DNA of 37,695 nucleotides from a virus. The DNA is taken from positions 1 to 37,695 of IMG/VR virus record IMGVR_UViG_3300003885_000020; one strand, written 5' to 3'. This document shows, in pieces, positions 21,180-28,010 of the stretch (its first letter is position 1; each line of letters opens with the position of its first letter). Below the pieces are notes generated by a model. That model had not been told where the DNA came from. It saw nothing but the letters and a program-made list of their open reading frames with translations, and made no database searches. Position numbers and translations under genes: made by a program.

Positions 21180-22015
21180 AAAATAAAAAGATATACCTAA
21201 AATTTGATGGAGAGTGGAAAGCTGTAATCTATGGTAGAAAAGGGTTTGAAAAGCTTTTAGAAGAAAGACGTATCAAGATTGGATACGAGGCAGAGATTGG
21301 ATACGAGGCAAAGATTGGAGATGGGGCAAAGATTGGATACGAGGCAGAGATTGGAGACTGGGCAAAGATTGGATACAGGGCAGAGATTGGATACAAGGCA
21401 GAGATTGGATACAAGGCAGAGATTGGAGACTGGGCAAAGATTGGATACGAGGCAGAGATTGGATACAAGGCAGAGATTGGAGACGAGGCAGAGATTGGAT
21501 ACGGGGCAGAGATTGGAGACTGGGCAAAGATTGGAGACGAGGCAGAGATTGGATACGGGGCAGAGATTGGAGACTGGGCAAAGATTGGATACGGGGCAGA
21601 GATTGGAGACTGGGCAAAGATTGGATACGGGGCAGAGATTGGAGACTGGGCAGAGATAACAAATGAAATAAACAAAACTCCCTTTTCACCACTCTATGTA
21701 AAAACCACGGTAGGAGTAATTATGCAGAATAAAAAAGGTATTTTTTATAAATCCGTAAAGCCTGATTTGACAGATTTTCATACAGGAGAATACCAATACA
21801 CAATGGGGAAGGGTGATAGAATAAAACTTAAAAGAAACCAAGAAATTGACTGTGGTGAAGGTTGGCATTGGACATCTTATGACAGAGCTGTTGTTTTTGC
21901 AGAAAAAAAACCTCACAAAATAATTTCCGCTGAGATTGAAATGAAAGATATTTTGTCAGTTTACAACAAGGTGAGGGTTAAAAGGTTTAAGAATGTTCAG
22001 ATAATAGAACTATGA
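21176..22015 (+). CDS. Hexapeptide-repeat beta-helix protein with phage C-terminal domain
   Basis: The 279-residue protein starts with MKNKKIYLKFDGEWKAV. Residues about 35-160 are 21 repeats of IG[YD]xA[EK], the pattern of a left-handed beta helix as in hexapeptide transferases and carbonic anhydrases. No catalytic loop or His cluster is seen. The C-terminal domain (170-279) reads KKGIFYKSVKPDLTDFHTG, CGEGWHWTSYDRAVVFAE, KIISAEIEMKDILSV and KVRVKRFKNVQIIEL. This is a small beta domain often found after repeat regions in phage proteins. The repeat acts as a rigid rod; the role is unknown. Confidence 0.7.
   Translation: MKNKKIYLKFDGEWKAVIYGRKGFEKLLEERRIKIGYEAEIGYEAKIGDGAKIGYEAEIGDWAKIGYRAEIGYKAEIGYKAEIGDWAKIGYEAEIGYKAEIGDEAEIGYGAEIGDWAKIGDEAEIGYGAEIGDWAKIGYGAEIGDWAKIGYGAEIGDWAEITNEINKTPFSPLYVKTTVGVIMQNKKGIFYKSVKPDLTDFHTGEYQYTMGKGDRIKLKRNQEIDCGEGWHWTSYDRAVVFAEKKPHKIISAEIEMKDILSVYNKVRVKRFKNVQIIEL
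21278..21655 (+). repeat. 18-bp tandem array, 21 units
   Basis: Units of 18 bases, ATTGGA[TG]AC followed by a variable [GA]AGG-type triplet and GCA[GA]AG, run without interruption and match the hexapeptide codons. Several longer 36- and 54-base combinations recur, showing recent duplications. All six frames are open through most of it, which produces false reverse-strand frames. Confidence 0.9.
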
Positions 22016-22176
22016 ATTTCAAATACAAATACATACCAACAATAAAAGAAGTGAGAAAACATATTAAAGAGTGTGAGGGAAAGCACTCGCAACAAGTAGT
22101 ATTTTCAACATTTCATCATGCTTTAACTCAAGTATGTTTTGGGTGTAAGAAGGTGCGAAGTTCACTAAAGATATAA
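22012..22176 (+). CDS. Small protein with Cys/His (54 aa)
   Basis: An ATG overlapping the previous stop opens 54 codons: MNFKYKYIPTIKEVRKHI, then CEGKHS, HHALTQVCFGCKK. The Cys and His residues (C21, H25, C42, C45) could hold one zinc. The body is short and basic. No family recognised. Confidence 0.5.
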   Translation: MNFKYKYIPTIKEVRKHIKECEGKHSQQVVFSTFHHALTQVCFGCKKVRSSLKI

Positions 22177-22179
22177 AAA

Positions 22180-22320
22180 ATGAAAAATAAATGTAAAAAC
22201 TGCAAAGGTAAATCCCTACTAGGATTCAGAGGTCTATGTAGTAACTGTTATCTTAAACAACTAAAGGAAAAGAATATTGTAATTACAAAACCTAGGCCTA
22301 GATATTGGAGGAATTTGTGA
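22180..22320 (+). CDS. Tiny zinc-ribbon protein with MKNK start
   Basis: MKNKCKNCKGKSLLGFRGLC and onward, 46 residues. C5/C8 and C20/C23 form two knuckles, and the tail is basic (KPRPRYWRNL). The ATGAAAAATAAA start is the cassette again. It ends where the -35 of the GroES promoter lies. Confidence 0.55.
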   Translation: MKNKCKNCKGKSLLGFRGLCSNCYLKQLKEKNIVITKPRPRYWRNL

Positions 22321-22343
22321 ATATCATTAATTTATATTATAGT
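22315..22343 (+). promoter_or_regulatory. Promoter upstream of groES
   Basis: TTGTGA, a 17-base spacer and TATAGT end 19 bases before the ATG at 22363. Other -10-like runs (TATATT, TATAAG) overlap it. This leader would be about 12 bases, so it is not leaderless. Confidence 0.5.
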
Positions 22344-22362
22344 ATAAGCATTGGGGATTTCC

Positions 22363-22659
22363 ATGGATAAAAAAATCCAATACAGACCAGTTAGAGGCTT
22401 CATTCTAGCTATTCCCAGTGGTGATGAAACATCTTCTTCTTTTACAATAAGCGACTCCAATAAGACTCTCAACAAGGCTCAATGTATATCTGTGGGTGAG
22501 GATACATTCTTCGACCATATAGATAAAGTATTCCCTTGTCCCGTTAAGGTAGGAGATATTTTTTTGCACAGTACGATAGGACATGAGAATATCCGGATAG
22601 ACGGTAAGAGTTATATCTTAATACCGTTTGATAGGGTGTTAGCGGTGAAGGTGAAATAG
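22363..22659 (+). CDS. groES: Phage GroES (Cpn10) co-chaperonin
   Basis: From the ATG at 22363 this is a 98-residue protein; the TTG at 22351 is in frame but less likely. It has the Cpn10 fold signature: YRPVRGFILAIPSGDETSS, a flexible mobile loop with the hydrophobic FTI, then CISVGEDTF, CPVKVGDIFLHSTIGHENIRI, and YILIPFDRVLAV at the end. GroES caps the GroEL ring during folding. It directly precedes a full-length GroEL, so phage capsid or other proteins are probably folded by a phage-encoded complete system. Confidence 0.85.
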   Translation: MDKKIQYRPVRGFILAIPSGDETSSSFTISDSNKTLNKAQCISVGEDTFFDHIDKVFPCPVKVGDIFLHSTIGHENIRIDGKSYILIPFDRVLAVKVK

Positions 22660-22663
22660 TGAT

Positions 22664-22696
22664 ATGAAAAATAAAATAACCATAATAAGAATATGA
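22664..22696 (+). CDS. Minigene with start cassette before groEL (10 aa)
   Basis: ATGAAAAATAAA opens MKNKITIIRI and its TGA overlaps the ATG of groEL. This places the cassette as a translational lead for the chaperonin. A 10-residue product is unlikely to act itself. Confidence 0.4.
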   Translation: MKNKITIIRI

Positions 22697-24264
22697 AATA
22701 CTCACAAGAAATATACAAAGATGAGGCACAGGATAAACTACTAAAGGGTGCTAAACGTGTTTATGACGGAGTATCTACTACTCTCGGAATACAGGGCAGA
22801 AACGTAATTATCCACAAGAACCACAAGACTAAGACTATCCATGACGGAGTTAAAACTGCTATGGAGATACTACCTAAAGACCCATTTGAGGCAGCAGGCG
22901 CAAATATACTAAAACAAGCAGGAGAGAGAACGGCTGATACAGTGGGTGACGGTACTACAGTTTCTACTGTACTAGGTTATTGGATAGCTAAAAGTGCATT
23001 AAAGATTGTAAGAGCTGGTGTAAATCCTATGAAATTGAGGTTCTCACTGGAGAAGGGTAGAGATCTACTTGTGGATAAAATCCAAGAGTTATCATCACCC
23101 ATTACAAGCAAGAGTCAGAAGATTGATATAGCTACAATATCCGCTCAAGAGGAGAACATGGGGAGGTTGATAGGAGAGACTTATCACAAGGCTGGTACCG
23201 GTGCTGTAATTGTAGCTGAACAGATAAACTCACCTGATACTTATGTTGAACATCAAGAGGGAATGCAAATAGACTCAGGATACAAAGTAGAACACTTTGT
23301 AACCAACAAAGAGAAGCAGGTAGCTACAGTAGTAAACGCTGTAGTGTTTGTTACAAACTACACGCTCAATAATATCTATGATATCCAACCATTATTCAAG
23401 AATGTGATAGAGGATAACAAGAAACTAAATATAGTTGTATTTGCTCAAGACATACAGGGAAATGTACTAGCAACTCTCGTTAATAATAAGATGAAAGGGA
23501 CACTTGCAACACTTGCAGTTAAGGCTCCTACTTTTCAGTCAGACAAATATCTACAAGACATTGCGATAGTTGTGGGTGCTACGTTTGTAAGCAAGGATAC
23601 AGGTATGGACTTGAAAGAGTTGACGCTCGAAGATATGGGATTTGCTGAAAGGATAACATCAAGTAAGCATGTAACAACTATTGTTGGTGGTGCAGGTAAG
23701 AAAAAAGACATAGAAGACAGGGTTACAGCACTTCGGAAGATGAAGGAGCAAGAGTCGAACGCATTTGATAGAGTGAAACTGGACGAGAGAATAGCAAAGT
23801 TAACAGGTGGTGTATTTACGATAAAGGCAGGAGGTTATACCGACGCTGAGGCAGAGGATAGATATGAAAAAGCAGATGATTCTATAAAAGCTACTAGAGC
23901 TGCAATAGAGGGTGGAGTTGTCCCCGGTGGTGAGGTTGTTTACCTAGAGGCAAGGAAAGTATTGGTAGGAGAAACTGAGATGGAAGAATACGCATATAGG
24001 ATACTGTATGAGGCACTAGAGCAACCGTTTAATAAGTTGGTAACAAACGCAGGGCTAAATCCAGGTAGATTACATGAAAAACTAGAGAATAAGAAGTTTG
24101 GTACAGGAGTGGATTTGACAGATGAGAAGATAAAAGACCTAACAAAGGCAGGGATAATAGATCCTGCCATGGTAGCAACAGAGTCTATCAAGAACGCTGT
24201 ATCAGTTGCAGTTGCACTAATAACAGCAGGTGGAGTGGTTGTTGAGAAGGAGGATGAGAAATGA
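22693..24264 (+). CDS. groEL: Phage GroEL (Cpn60) chaperonin
   Basis: At 523 residues it is slightly shorter than the usual 540-548. Nucleotide site residues are kept: VSTTLGIQGRNV near 28-38 (the usual GPKGRNV has changed), DGV at 51, GDGTT at 85-89, KADDSIKATRAAIEGG with the hydrolysis Asp, and GIIDPAMV near the end. The apical domain is present and recognisable. The C-terminal Gly-Gly-Met tail is missing; it ends VVEKEDEK. It is coupled to a minigene at its start and to a small gene at its end. It should work with the GroES encoded just upstream. Confidence 0.93.
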   Translation: MKYSQEIYKDEAQDKLLKGAKRVYDGVSTTLGIQGRNVIIHKNHKTKTIHDGVKTAMEILPKDPFEAAGANILKQAGERTADTVGDGTTVSTVLGYWIAKSALKIVRAGVNPMKLRFSLEKGRDLLVDKIQELSSPITSKSQKIDIATISAQEENMGRLIGETYHKAGTGAVIVAEQINSPDTYVEHQEGMQIDSGYKVEHFVTNKEKQVATVVNAVVFVTNYTLNNIYDIQPLFKNVIEDNKKLNIVVFAQDIQGNVLATLVNNKMKGTLATLAVKAPTFQSDKYLQDIAIVVGATFVSKDTGMDLKELTLEDMGFAERITSSKHVTTIVGGAGKKKDIEDRVTALRKMKEQESNAFDRVKLDERIAKLTGGVFTIKAGGYTDAEAEDRYEKADDSIKATRAAIEGGVVPGGEVVYLEARKVLVGETEMEEYAYRILYEALEQPFNKLVTNAGLNPGRLHEKLENKKFGTGVDLTDEKIKDLTKAGIIDPAMVATESIKNAVSVAVALITAGGVVVEKEDEK

Positions 24265-24425
24265 GTCGTGATCGGGTGATTGAAAAGACAAAAGAACTTA
24301 TGATTGCAGAAGATCCAAGACTACAAAGCAAGGAGTATAGAGTGGAAATAAGTACCGTTGCTAAAACAATTCTCGTTAGTAAGATGATAAATATCGCAAA
24401 CAAAATATCAATGTTTCAAGAATGA
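24261..24425 (+). CDS. Small hypothetical protein after groEL
   Basis: An ATG in the stop of groEL opens 54 codons: MSRDRVIEKTKELMIAEDPR, then a helix (ISTVAKTILVSKMINIANKI). The close coupling suggests it is made with the chaperonin. No family is recognised. Confidence 0.5.
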   Translation: MSRDRVIEKTKELMIAEDPRLQSKEYRVEISTVAKTILVSKMINIANKISMFQE

Positions 24426-24426
24426 C

Positions 24427-24780
24427 ATGTTATGCAAGACCTGTAAGAAAAACAAGGCAGTAAAACATGACATGTATGGGTATTTGGAGTGTGAGAGTTG
24501 TCAGAAGAAACTAAACGAGTCACCACGCAAAGATGTTGAGTTTACGACAGATAGCATAAGAGAAGGAAGATCAGAGTACTCTAAGGACATACTACAGCCT
24601 TACCAAGATGGGGTTTTGTCTAAGGAATATCTAGATGAGTATGGAGTATCAGGGATAAATGTTACAAAGCAGGAAATAAAGGATGCTAAATACACAAACA
24701 AAGGACTCAAGAACTGGTGGGGAAGAAATAGAAGTAAGGGGGGTAGAAGTTTTAAGGTAGAACAAGAGGAGGGAAAATAA
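24427..24780 (+). CDS. Conserved phage protein with zinc knuckle
   Basis: The protein has 117 residues. C3/C6 and C22/C25 make an N-terminal zinc ribbon. The body TTDSIREGRSEYSKDILQPYQDGVLSKEYLDEYGVSG followed by INVTKQEIKDAKY matches a small protein found in many unrelated phages (SIRxxRxEYxxxIxQPxRxGxLSKEYxxxYG). Its function is not established. The end is basic (KGGRSFK). Confidence 0.65.
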   Translation: MLCKTCKKNKAVKHDMYGYLECESCQKKLNESPRKDVEFTTDSIREGRSEYSKDILQPYQDGVLSKEYLDEYGVSGINVTKQEIKDAKYTNKGLKNWWGRNRSKGGRSFKVEQEEGK

Positions 24781-24782
24781 AC

Positions 24783-24980
24783 ATGAAAACAGCATTTACG
24801 GCAAAAATAATATTTGAATCAGATAAGTGTAAACACTGGGCAAAAACCAGTGGGAATGTTGTTACTGTTGAGAAGATTTTCAAATCAATACTAAGTGGAG
24901 ATTCACAGGTAGTTGAGATAATAGACGATGGTCTCACCAGCAAAGTAGAACCAGTGATAGTTTTTAGAGATACAAAATGA
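24783..24980 (+). CDS. Small hypothetical protein
   Basis: This 65-residue protein alternates strands and a helix (AFTAKIIFESDKCKHW, VVTVEKIFKSIL). The start is 2 bases after the previous stop, in the context TAAACATG. No family recognised. It is the last gene before a short region holding a broken gene. Confidence 0.5.
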   Translation: MKTAFTAKIIFESDKCKHWAKTSGNVVTVEKIFKSILSGDSQVVEIIDDGLTSKVEPVIVFRDTK

Positions 24981-24997
24981 ATTAATAAAACTGACAT

Positions 24998-25003
24998 TAT
25001 AAT
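24998..25003 (+). promoter_or_regulatory. TATAAT box 6 bases before a TTG
   Basis: A consensus TATAAT lies exactly 6 bases before TTG at 25010, the spacing of the leaderless promoters here. No good -35 is seen. It probably belonged to the broken KGG-motif gene that follows. Confidence 0.4.
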
Positions 25004-25009
25004 TACCTC

Positions 25010-25130
25010 TTGACAGTTAGGGAGACTAGGTGGTCAAACCACCGCCAAGCGTGGCAGAGATTACTATAAACGCATTAGCAAGCTAGGAGTAAAGGCAAGA
25101 AAGAGTAGAAAAATACAAAATGAAAAATAA
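25010..25130 (+). pseudogene. Broken KGG-motif small gene
   Basis: From 25014 the frame reads QLGRLGGQTTAKRGRDYYKR and onward to a TAA at 25128-25130. This is clearly related to the KGG-motif protein at 14679. It has no start codon in frame: a TTG at 25010 is off by one base, as if a single base had been inserted. It is either a frameshifted copy or has an unrecognised start. Confidence 0.5.
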
Positions 25131-25143
25131 AAATGAACGATAA
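25120..25143 (+). CDS. Minigene with start cassette (7 aa)
   Basis: ATGAAAAATAAAAATGAACGATAA encodes MKNKNER and overlaps the start of the next gene at 25133. It resembles the minigenes at 18950 and 22664 and may only aid initiation. Confidence 0.3.
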   Translation: MKNKNER

Positions 25144-25405
25144 AACATACAACTTAATTATGAAGGTGTTGTCATCTGATATCACCAGAGAGGCTAGAAC
25201 TGAGATAGTTAAATTCTTCCTGTTGCCCAGAAACACTATCGTGAAACCTAGTATCGAGAGTATAATAAAGGAAGATGACGAGGTTAGAGAGTCGCTGGGT
25301 CCCGTTAGTAGACCAGACAAACACGATCTAGATAGAAAGGCAGATCCAGAGATGGCAGATGAGGAGGATGAAATGCGGAAGGTGTTGAATAGAGTAGATG
25401 AATAA
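25133..25405 (+). CDS. Hypothetical acidic protein
   Basis: This 90-residue protein has a helical, moderately hydrophobic first half (YNLIMKVLSSDI, EIVKFFLLPRNT) and a strongly charged second half (EEDEMRKVLNRVDE). Similar short proteins lie near terminases in other phages, but no family can be named. It overlaps the next small gene by 8 bases. Confidence 0.55.
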   Translation: MNDKTYNLIMKVLSSDITREARTEIVKFFLLPRNTIVKPSIESIIKEDDEVRESLGPVSRPDKHDLDRKADPEMADEEDEMRKVLNRVDE

Positions 25406-25562
25406 TAACATAGAAGAAACACTATTGATGGCAGACCATGATAATGGATTGGTGTCTATGTTTTTTGTTTACTGGTTAAAAACGGCAATAGAAAGAATTG
25501 AACCAATTACTACAAACGACATACCAAAAGAGTTACCGTTAAAGTTTTATAAGGAAGGATAA
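25398..25562 (+). CDS. Small hypothetical protein (54 aa)
   Basis: An ATG within the end of the previous gene opens 54 codons: MNNNIEETLLMADHDNGLVS, then MFFVYWLKTAIERIEP. One Phe/Tyr-rich helix is present but too short for a sure membrane span. No family recognised. A purine-rich AAGGAAGGA at its end may serve as Shine-Dalgarno for the ParB-like gene. Confidence 0.5.
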   Translation: MNNNIEETLLMADHDNGLVSMFFVYWLKTAIERIEPITTNDIPKELPLKFYKEG

Positions 25563-25569
25563 AATAGAG

Positions 25570-26010
25570 ATGGCAAAAGACTACAAGAAACTAACAGAAC
25601 TTCACGGATGGGATAAAAACCCTCGTAGTATAAAGGGTAAGGACTTCGACAGGCTAAAGAAACAAATACAAAAACTAGGTCAGTACAAACCACTACTGAT
25701 TACAAAGGATAATGAGGTTATTGGTGGCAACATGAGACTAAAGGCATATAAAGAACTTGGTATAAATGAAGTCTGGGTAAGCGTTGTAGATCCCAAAGAC
25801 GATAATGAAAAGCTAGAGTATGCACTAAGCGATAACGATAGAGCAGGTTTTTATGATAGCGACTTACTAGCTAACCTTGTATCTGGGACAAGGGAGATGG
25901 TGGTGTGGGGGCAATGTACCAACAGTGTTATGAGATGGTATGGTTTCATGCCAATTCACCAATCGCAACAAAAACAATGGGAAAGACAAAATCAGGAGAA
26001 AGAATTATAA
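25570..26010 (+). CDS. ParB-like domain, remnant of a ParB-methyltransferase
   Basis: The frame has 146 codons. Residues 1-103 form a ParB/sulfiredoxin-like domain: WDKNPRSIKGKDFDRLKKQI, KPLLITKDNEVIGGNMRLKAYKELG, and YALSDNDRAGFYDSDLLANL. In intact homologues this domain leads into a DNA N6-adenine/N4-cytosine methyltransferase. Here residues 104-146 are an out-of-frame reading of the methyltransferase, so the protein probably lost its enzyme part. A purine-rich AAGGAAGGA lies 11 bases upstream. It may still bind DNA near the packaging genes. Confidence 0.7.
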   Translation: MAKDYKKLTELHGWDKNPRSIKGKDFDRLKKQIQKLGQYKPLLITKDNEVIGGNMRLKAYKELGINEVWVSVVDPKDDNEKLEYALSDNDRAGFYDSDLLANLVSGTREMVVWGQCTNSVMRWYGFMPIHQSQQKQWERQNQEKEL

Positions 26011-26276
26011 GTGGGAAACCTAATATATGGAGGCATCTCAGGGTGTCAGGAGATAGAAAGCACAACGCACAAAAGCCAACACAAATGATAGTGGACGCTA
26101 TTGGCAACTCAAGTGACACAGGTGATATTGTCCTAGACCTATTCGGTGGCTCAGGCTCTACACTAATAGCTTGTGAGCAAACAGACCGTACTTGTTATAT
26201 GATGGAGATTGACCCCAAATACTGTGACGTTATACGCAAAAGATATGAAAACTATAAAAAAGAAACAGTAAAATAA
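25875..26276 (+). pseudogene. C-terminal half of a DNA methyltransferase, DPPY part deleted
   Basis: In the frame beginning after the TAA at 25872-25874 the sequence reads CIWDKGDGGVGAMYQQCYEM, then KPTQMIVDAIGNSSDTGDIVLDLFGGSGSTLIAC, and EIDPKYCDVIRKR. This is the SAM-binding C-terminal half of the N6_N4 methyltransferase family. The catalytic DPP[YW] half is absent and the join to the ParB domain is out of frame. An in-frame GTG at 25905 could start a 123-residue product. It is not expected to methylate DNA. Confidence 0.7.
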
Positions 26277-26281
26277 CAGCA

Positions 26282-26575
26282 ATGAGAAAAGCAACACCAG
26301 GATCATACAAACCAGGTCAATCAGGTAACCTTAAAGGACGACCCAAAAAGGGACACTCTATCACGGAAACTATTCGTGAGATGATGGATGAACAGCCTGA
26401 GATAAAGAAGGCCCTAGGCCAGAAGATATTAAAAATGGCGATGGATGGTGATATTACAGCCATGAAAACTATCTGGAACTACCTAGATGGTATGCCACAA
26501 CAGAATACAGACATAACAACTTTAGGTGAAAAGATAGGCATGATATTACACTCACCAGAAAAAAATGAAAAGTGA
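26282..26575 (+). CDS. DUF5681-like protein, candidate small terminase
   Basis: The protein has 97 residues. SYKPGQSGNLKGRPKKG is the GQSGNPxGRPKG motif of the DUF5681 family, a small basic domain often placed just before large terminase genes. A helical part (TETIREMMDEQPEIKKALGQKILKMAMDGDITAMKTIWNYLDG) follows. It overlaps the terminase gene by 4 bases (GTGA). It probably recognises phage DNA in packaging, by position. Confidence 0.75.
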   Translation: MRKATPGSYKPGQSGNLKGRPKKGHSITETIREMMDEQPEIKKALGQKILKMAMDGDITAMKTIWNYLDGMPQQNTDITTLGEKIGMILHSPEKNEK

Positions 26576-27981
26576 ATACACACTGGATACCACACAAGAA
26601 ACAAGAGGAAGCTCTAAAGCGGAGAGAGTTTGAGATACTTTTCGGTGGGGCTCGTGGAGGAGGAAAAACAGATGCGGGATTAGTCTTTCTTGTAGGTGAG
26701 AAACTTCAAGGTGGTAAATGGATATGGGAACATCCAGACTACAGAGCTCTAGTTATCAGACGAAATGCAGATGACTTATCAGATTGGATTGACAGAGCTG
26801 GTAAGATGTATGGGTTACTAGGCGTGTCTATCGCCTATAGACCAGCAATCATTCGGTTCAACTCGGGTGCAGTTATTAGAACAGGTCACTTGAAAGATGC
26901 ACAGGCTTATACTAAATATCAAGGTCATGAATATCATAGACTACTAATAGAGGAGTTGACACAGATACCAGAGGAGAAGCGATACCTTCAGTTAATATCC
27001 TCCTGCAGGTCAACAATTCCAGAGATACGACCACAGGTGTTCTCAACCACTAATCCAGGCAATCTAGGTCACGCCTGGGTAAAGGATAGATTTGTAACCC
27101 CGTCAACTCCTGGCAAACCCTTCATGGACAAAACAAGTAAGCGCAAAAGGATATTCATAAAGTCACTGATAGATGATAATCCTACACTTATGAAGAATGA
27201 CCCAGAGTATGTTGGTTTTCTAGACTCACTAAAAGATACCGATAAAGAACTATGGAAAGCGTGGAGGATGGGAGACTGGGAAACATTTGCAGGTCAGTTT
27301 TTCAGAGAGATATCAGATTTACATTTCACACCACCATTTATACCTAGGGATGACATGACTAAAATGTCAGGTTCAGATTGGGGATATAGTCCTAGACCGT
27401 TTGTGTTTGTTTGCGCAGCTATGGAGAAGGTGACCTATATAGAACCCAGTACGCTAGAGGAGAAAACATTTAACAGAATATGGGTGTATAAGGAGATAGC
27501 GGGTACAAAAAAGAACCCTCAAGAATGGGCTAGGATAATTAGAGAGTCAGTTGATCTAGATCAATTCGAGTGGCACAGGGGTGATCCGTCTATGAACATC
27601 AAACAGTCAGACGGTGCAAGAAGTATATTAGATCAATTTAGAGAAGAGGGAATCACAATACTACCTGCTAATAACGACAGGGTGAACGGTTGGCAGGCAG
27701 TAAGAAACTGGCTAACAATTGCACCTGATGGTTTACCATATCTGATAATTAGTGATACATGTGTAGGGTTAAAGAAGAACTTGCCACTACTGATATATGA
27801 CGAGAAGAACAAGAACGATTTAGACACGCTCGGTCCTGACGATGAAGCTGATGGGTTGAGATATATGCTTATTCACACACCGTGGATAGATGCCAAAGCA
27901 GGGTCTGTACACAGACCCAAAAGGAAAACAAACGATATTAAAAAACCTATTGCATATGTCTCTCTTGATAAGTGGAAATAG
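26572..27981 (+). CDS. terL: Terminase large subunit
   Basis: The protein has 469 residues. The packaging ATPase domain has a Walker A, GGARGGGKT (25-33), a Walker B LLIEE (124-128), and STTNPG (158-163). The C-terminal nuclease has an Asp in GSDWGY (D269), a second acid in HRGDPSM and a third in DEADGLRYML. It cuts concatemers and pumps DNA into the prohead through the portal encoded 330 bases downstream. The GTG start overlaps the stop of the small protein before it; an ATG 7 bases earlier is in another frame. Confidence 0.93.
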   Translation: MNTHWIPHKKQEEALKRREFEILFGGARGGGKTDAGLVFLVGEKLQGGKWIWEHPDYRALVIRRNADDLSDWIDRAGKMYGLLGVSIAYRPAIIRFNSGAVIRTGHLKDAQAYTKYQGHEYHRLLIEELTQIPEEKRYLQLISSCRSTIPEIRPQVFSTTNPGNLGHAWVKDRFVTPSTPGKPFMDKTSKRKRIFIKSLIDDNPTLMKNDPEYVGFLDSLKDTDKELWKAWRMGDWETFAGQFFREISDLHFTPPFIPRDDMTKMSGSDWGYSPRPFVFVCAAMEKVTYIEPSTLEEKTFNRIWVYKEIAGTKKNPQEWARIIRESVDLDQFEWHRGDPSMNIKQSDGARSILDQFREEGITILPANNDRVNGWQAVRNWLTIAPDGLPYLIISDTCVGLKKNLPLLIYDEKNKNDLDTLGPDDEADGLRYMLIHTPWIDAKAGSVHRPKRKTNDIKKPIAYVSLDKWK

Positions 27982-27990
27982 TTTATGGTG

Positions 27991-27996
27991 TATAAT
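27991..27996 (+). promoter_or_regulatory. TATAAT promoter upstream of the portal operon
   Basis: A consensus -10 lies 14 bases before the ATG at 28011, between the terminase and a small zinc-ribbon gene. TTGATA at 27965 is 20 bases away, longer than normal. It may give a message with a leader of about 8 bases. Confidence 0.45.
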
Positions 27997-28010
27997 CAGT
28001 CAAATCATCC

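Noticed and set aside
21278-21655. CRISPR-like array
   Set aside because: Units are 18 bases with no unique spacers and are in phase with a protein; no cas gene is present.
21229-21692. Long reverse-strand and alternative + frames of 126-148 codons across the repeat array
   Set aside because: They arise because an 18-base repeat without stops is open in every frame; the + frame at 21176 joins to non-repeat ends on both sides and fits the operon.
26565-26633. Start-cassette-like ATGAAAAGTGAA overlapping the terminase start
   Set aside because: The frame closes after 22 codons and is out of frame with the terminase, whose GTG start fits the GTGA overlap.
27965-27996. Full -35/-10 promoter using TTGATA at 27965
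   Set aside because: The spacer would be 20 bases; only the TATAAT itself is supported.
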